Shown here one piece after another: positions 63,368 to 64,000 of a stretch of DNA of 64,000 bases. Source of the stretch: Rheinheimera sp. A13L (lineage in GTDB: Bacteria; Pseudomonadota; Gammaproteobacteria; Enterobacterales; Alteromonadaceae); contig NZ_AFHI01000018.1 in NCBI RefSeq assembly GCF_000217935.1, positions 1 to 64,000 on the forward strand, read 5' to 3'. A program made the position numbers and the translations under genes. The notes beneath the pieces were generated by a model. It was given only the letters and a program-made list of their open reading frames with translations. It had not been told where the DNA came from and did not search any database. The first letter of the stretch is position 1. The number at the start of each line of letters is the position of its first letter.

Positions 63368-63389
63368 GACTTAACTCCGCAAAATTACC

Positions 63390-64000
63390 TTAACGGCCGT
63401 AGCCCTTAAGATTTGCCTTTTTAAGTACCGACTCATACTGATGAGACATCAGATGGGTTTGTACCTGTGCCATAAAGTCCATAATAACGACTACGATAAT
63501 CAGTAAAGATGTACCGCCGAAGTAAAATTGCACATTCCATGCAACCATCATGAACTCAGGAACCAAACAGATAAAGGTGATATACGCCGCGCCAGCTAAG
63601 GTTAAACGTGTCATTACTTTATCAATGTATTTAGATGTCTGCTCACCAGGACGAATACCAGGGATGAAGGCACCAGACTTTTTCAGGTTGTCTGCTGTAT
63701 CACGTGGGTTAAACACCAACGCAGTATAGAAGAAACAGAAAAAGATGATCGCAGCAGCATATAAAACCATATACAGCGGCTGACCCGGAGATAGGGTTAA
63801 TGCAACTTCCTGCAGGAAGTTAGCAACCATACCTTCGCCTGACCCAAACCAACTGGCAATTGTACCAGGGAACAGGATTATGCTTGAAGCAAAGATTGGT
63901 GGTATTACACCAGCCATGTTGACCTTCAGTGGTAAGTGACTGCTTTGAGCAGCAAATACCTGACGGCCTTGTTGGCGTTTGGCGTAATTAACCACAATGC
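63390..64000 (-). CDS. secY: Protein translocase subunit SecY (partial, 5' part outside window)
   Basis: C-terminal part of the main channel subunit of the Sec translocon. The visible approx. 203 residues include [44 protein letters not shown], the cytoplasmic [21 protein letters not shown] loop and the C-terminus [15 protein letters not shown], all typical. The gene runs off the right edge, so the start is not seen. Confidence 0.97.
   Translation of the reverse strand, partial: IVVNYAKRQQGRQVFAAQSSHLPLKVNMAGVIPPIFASSIILFPGTIASWFGSGEGMVANFLQEVALTLSPGQPLYMVLYAAAIIFFCFFYTALVFNPRDTADNLKKSGAFIPGIRPGEQTSKYIDKVMTRLTLAGAAYITFICLVPEFMMVAWNVQFYFGGTSLLIIVVVIMDFMAQVQTHLMSHQYESVLKKANLKGYGR

Overview
The window looks like a chromosomal segment of a free-living, aquatic gammaproteobacterium of the Alteromonadales type; a Rheinheimera-like organism is my best guess. 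The evidence is the gene repertoire: SecY/alpha-operon ribosomal genes, a divergent speE/speA pair, ilvIH, zapA next to a ZapB-like gene, an MHYT hybrid kinase with an HD-GYP partner, a TonB-dependent receptor and many lipoproteins. Base composition is moderate and codon use is fairly uniform. The species call is inference. Nothing indicates a plasmid or an intact prophage, and no tRNA, rRNA, CRISPR array or intact transposase was seen.

Layout. 0-8.8 kb: a DMT exporter, a membrane-anchored hypothetical, divergent speE and speA (polyamine synthesis), then two tandem PlsC-type acyltransferases coupled to a YbdG-type mechanosensitive channel, and an orphan OmpR-type regulator. 8.8-14.1 kb: one 5.3 kb gene for a secreted protein with a YVTN-type propeller, InlB-type repeats, a choice-of-anchor-U-like domain, a GlyGly-CTERM-like segment and a terminal beta-barrel-like domain. 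14.5-19.4 kb: a methyltransferase, an orphan CheY-like regulator, and a minus-strand cluster of CnoX/YbbN, a trypsin-like periplasmic protease and an FHA membrane protein. 19.4-22.3 kb: an AT-rich accessory patch with a broken Phd-type antitoxin gene, three small exported proteins and about 0.9 kb of non-coding repeat-like DNA.

22.3-37.3 kb: mostly ordinary metabolism and transport. It holds ilvI-ilvH, a CPA2 antiporter, an Nramp-related transporter, acetyltransferases, a PuuB-like oxidase, solute-binding proteins, a diguanylate cyclase, an Lrp/AsnC regulator divergent from a YjeH-type exporter, a cupin and a large signal peptidase I. REP-like palindromes are scattered through it. 37.6-43.1 kb: two DUF1566 secreted proteins, one of them a 1381-residue lipoprotein, lie between a decayed fragment and an intact copy of a DUF1294 gene. 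43.2-48.7 kb: a dipeptidase and the MHYT kinase/HD-GYP pair. 48.8-56 kb: lipoproteins, an S9 peptidase and a CsgG/PEGA-like/DUF4810/DUF799 operon. 56.2-60 kb: zapA, its coiled-coil neighbour and a TonB-dependent receptor preceded by a MetJ-like operator and a possible leader peptide. 60-64 kb: the end of the ribosomal spc/alpha operon (secY, rpmJ, rpsM, rpsK, rpsD, rpoA, rplQ), whose terminator is followed by what looks like a miniature remnant of a class C group II intron.

The most notable items are the receptor leader with MetJ boxes, the intron remnant behind the rplQ terminator, the secreted protein with an internal sorting-signal-like segment before a barrel, the CsgG-family lipoprotein operon, and three families of dispersed palindromic repeats. 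No computation was run; all family assignments are by eye.
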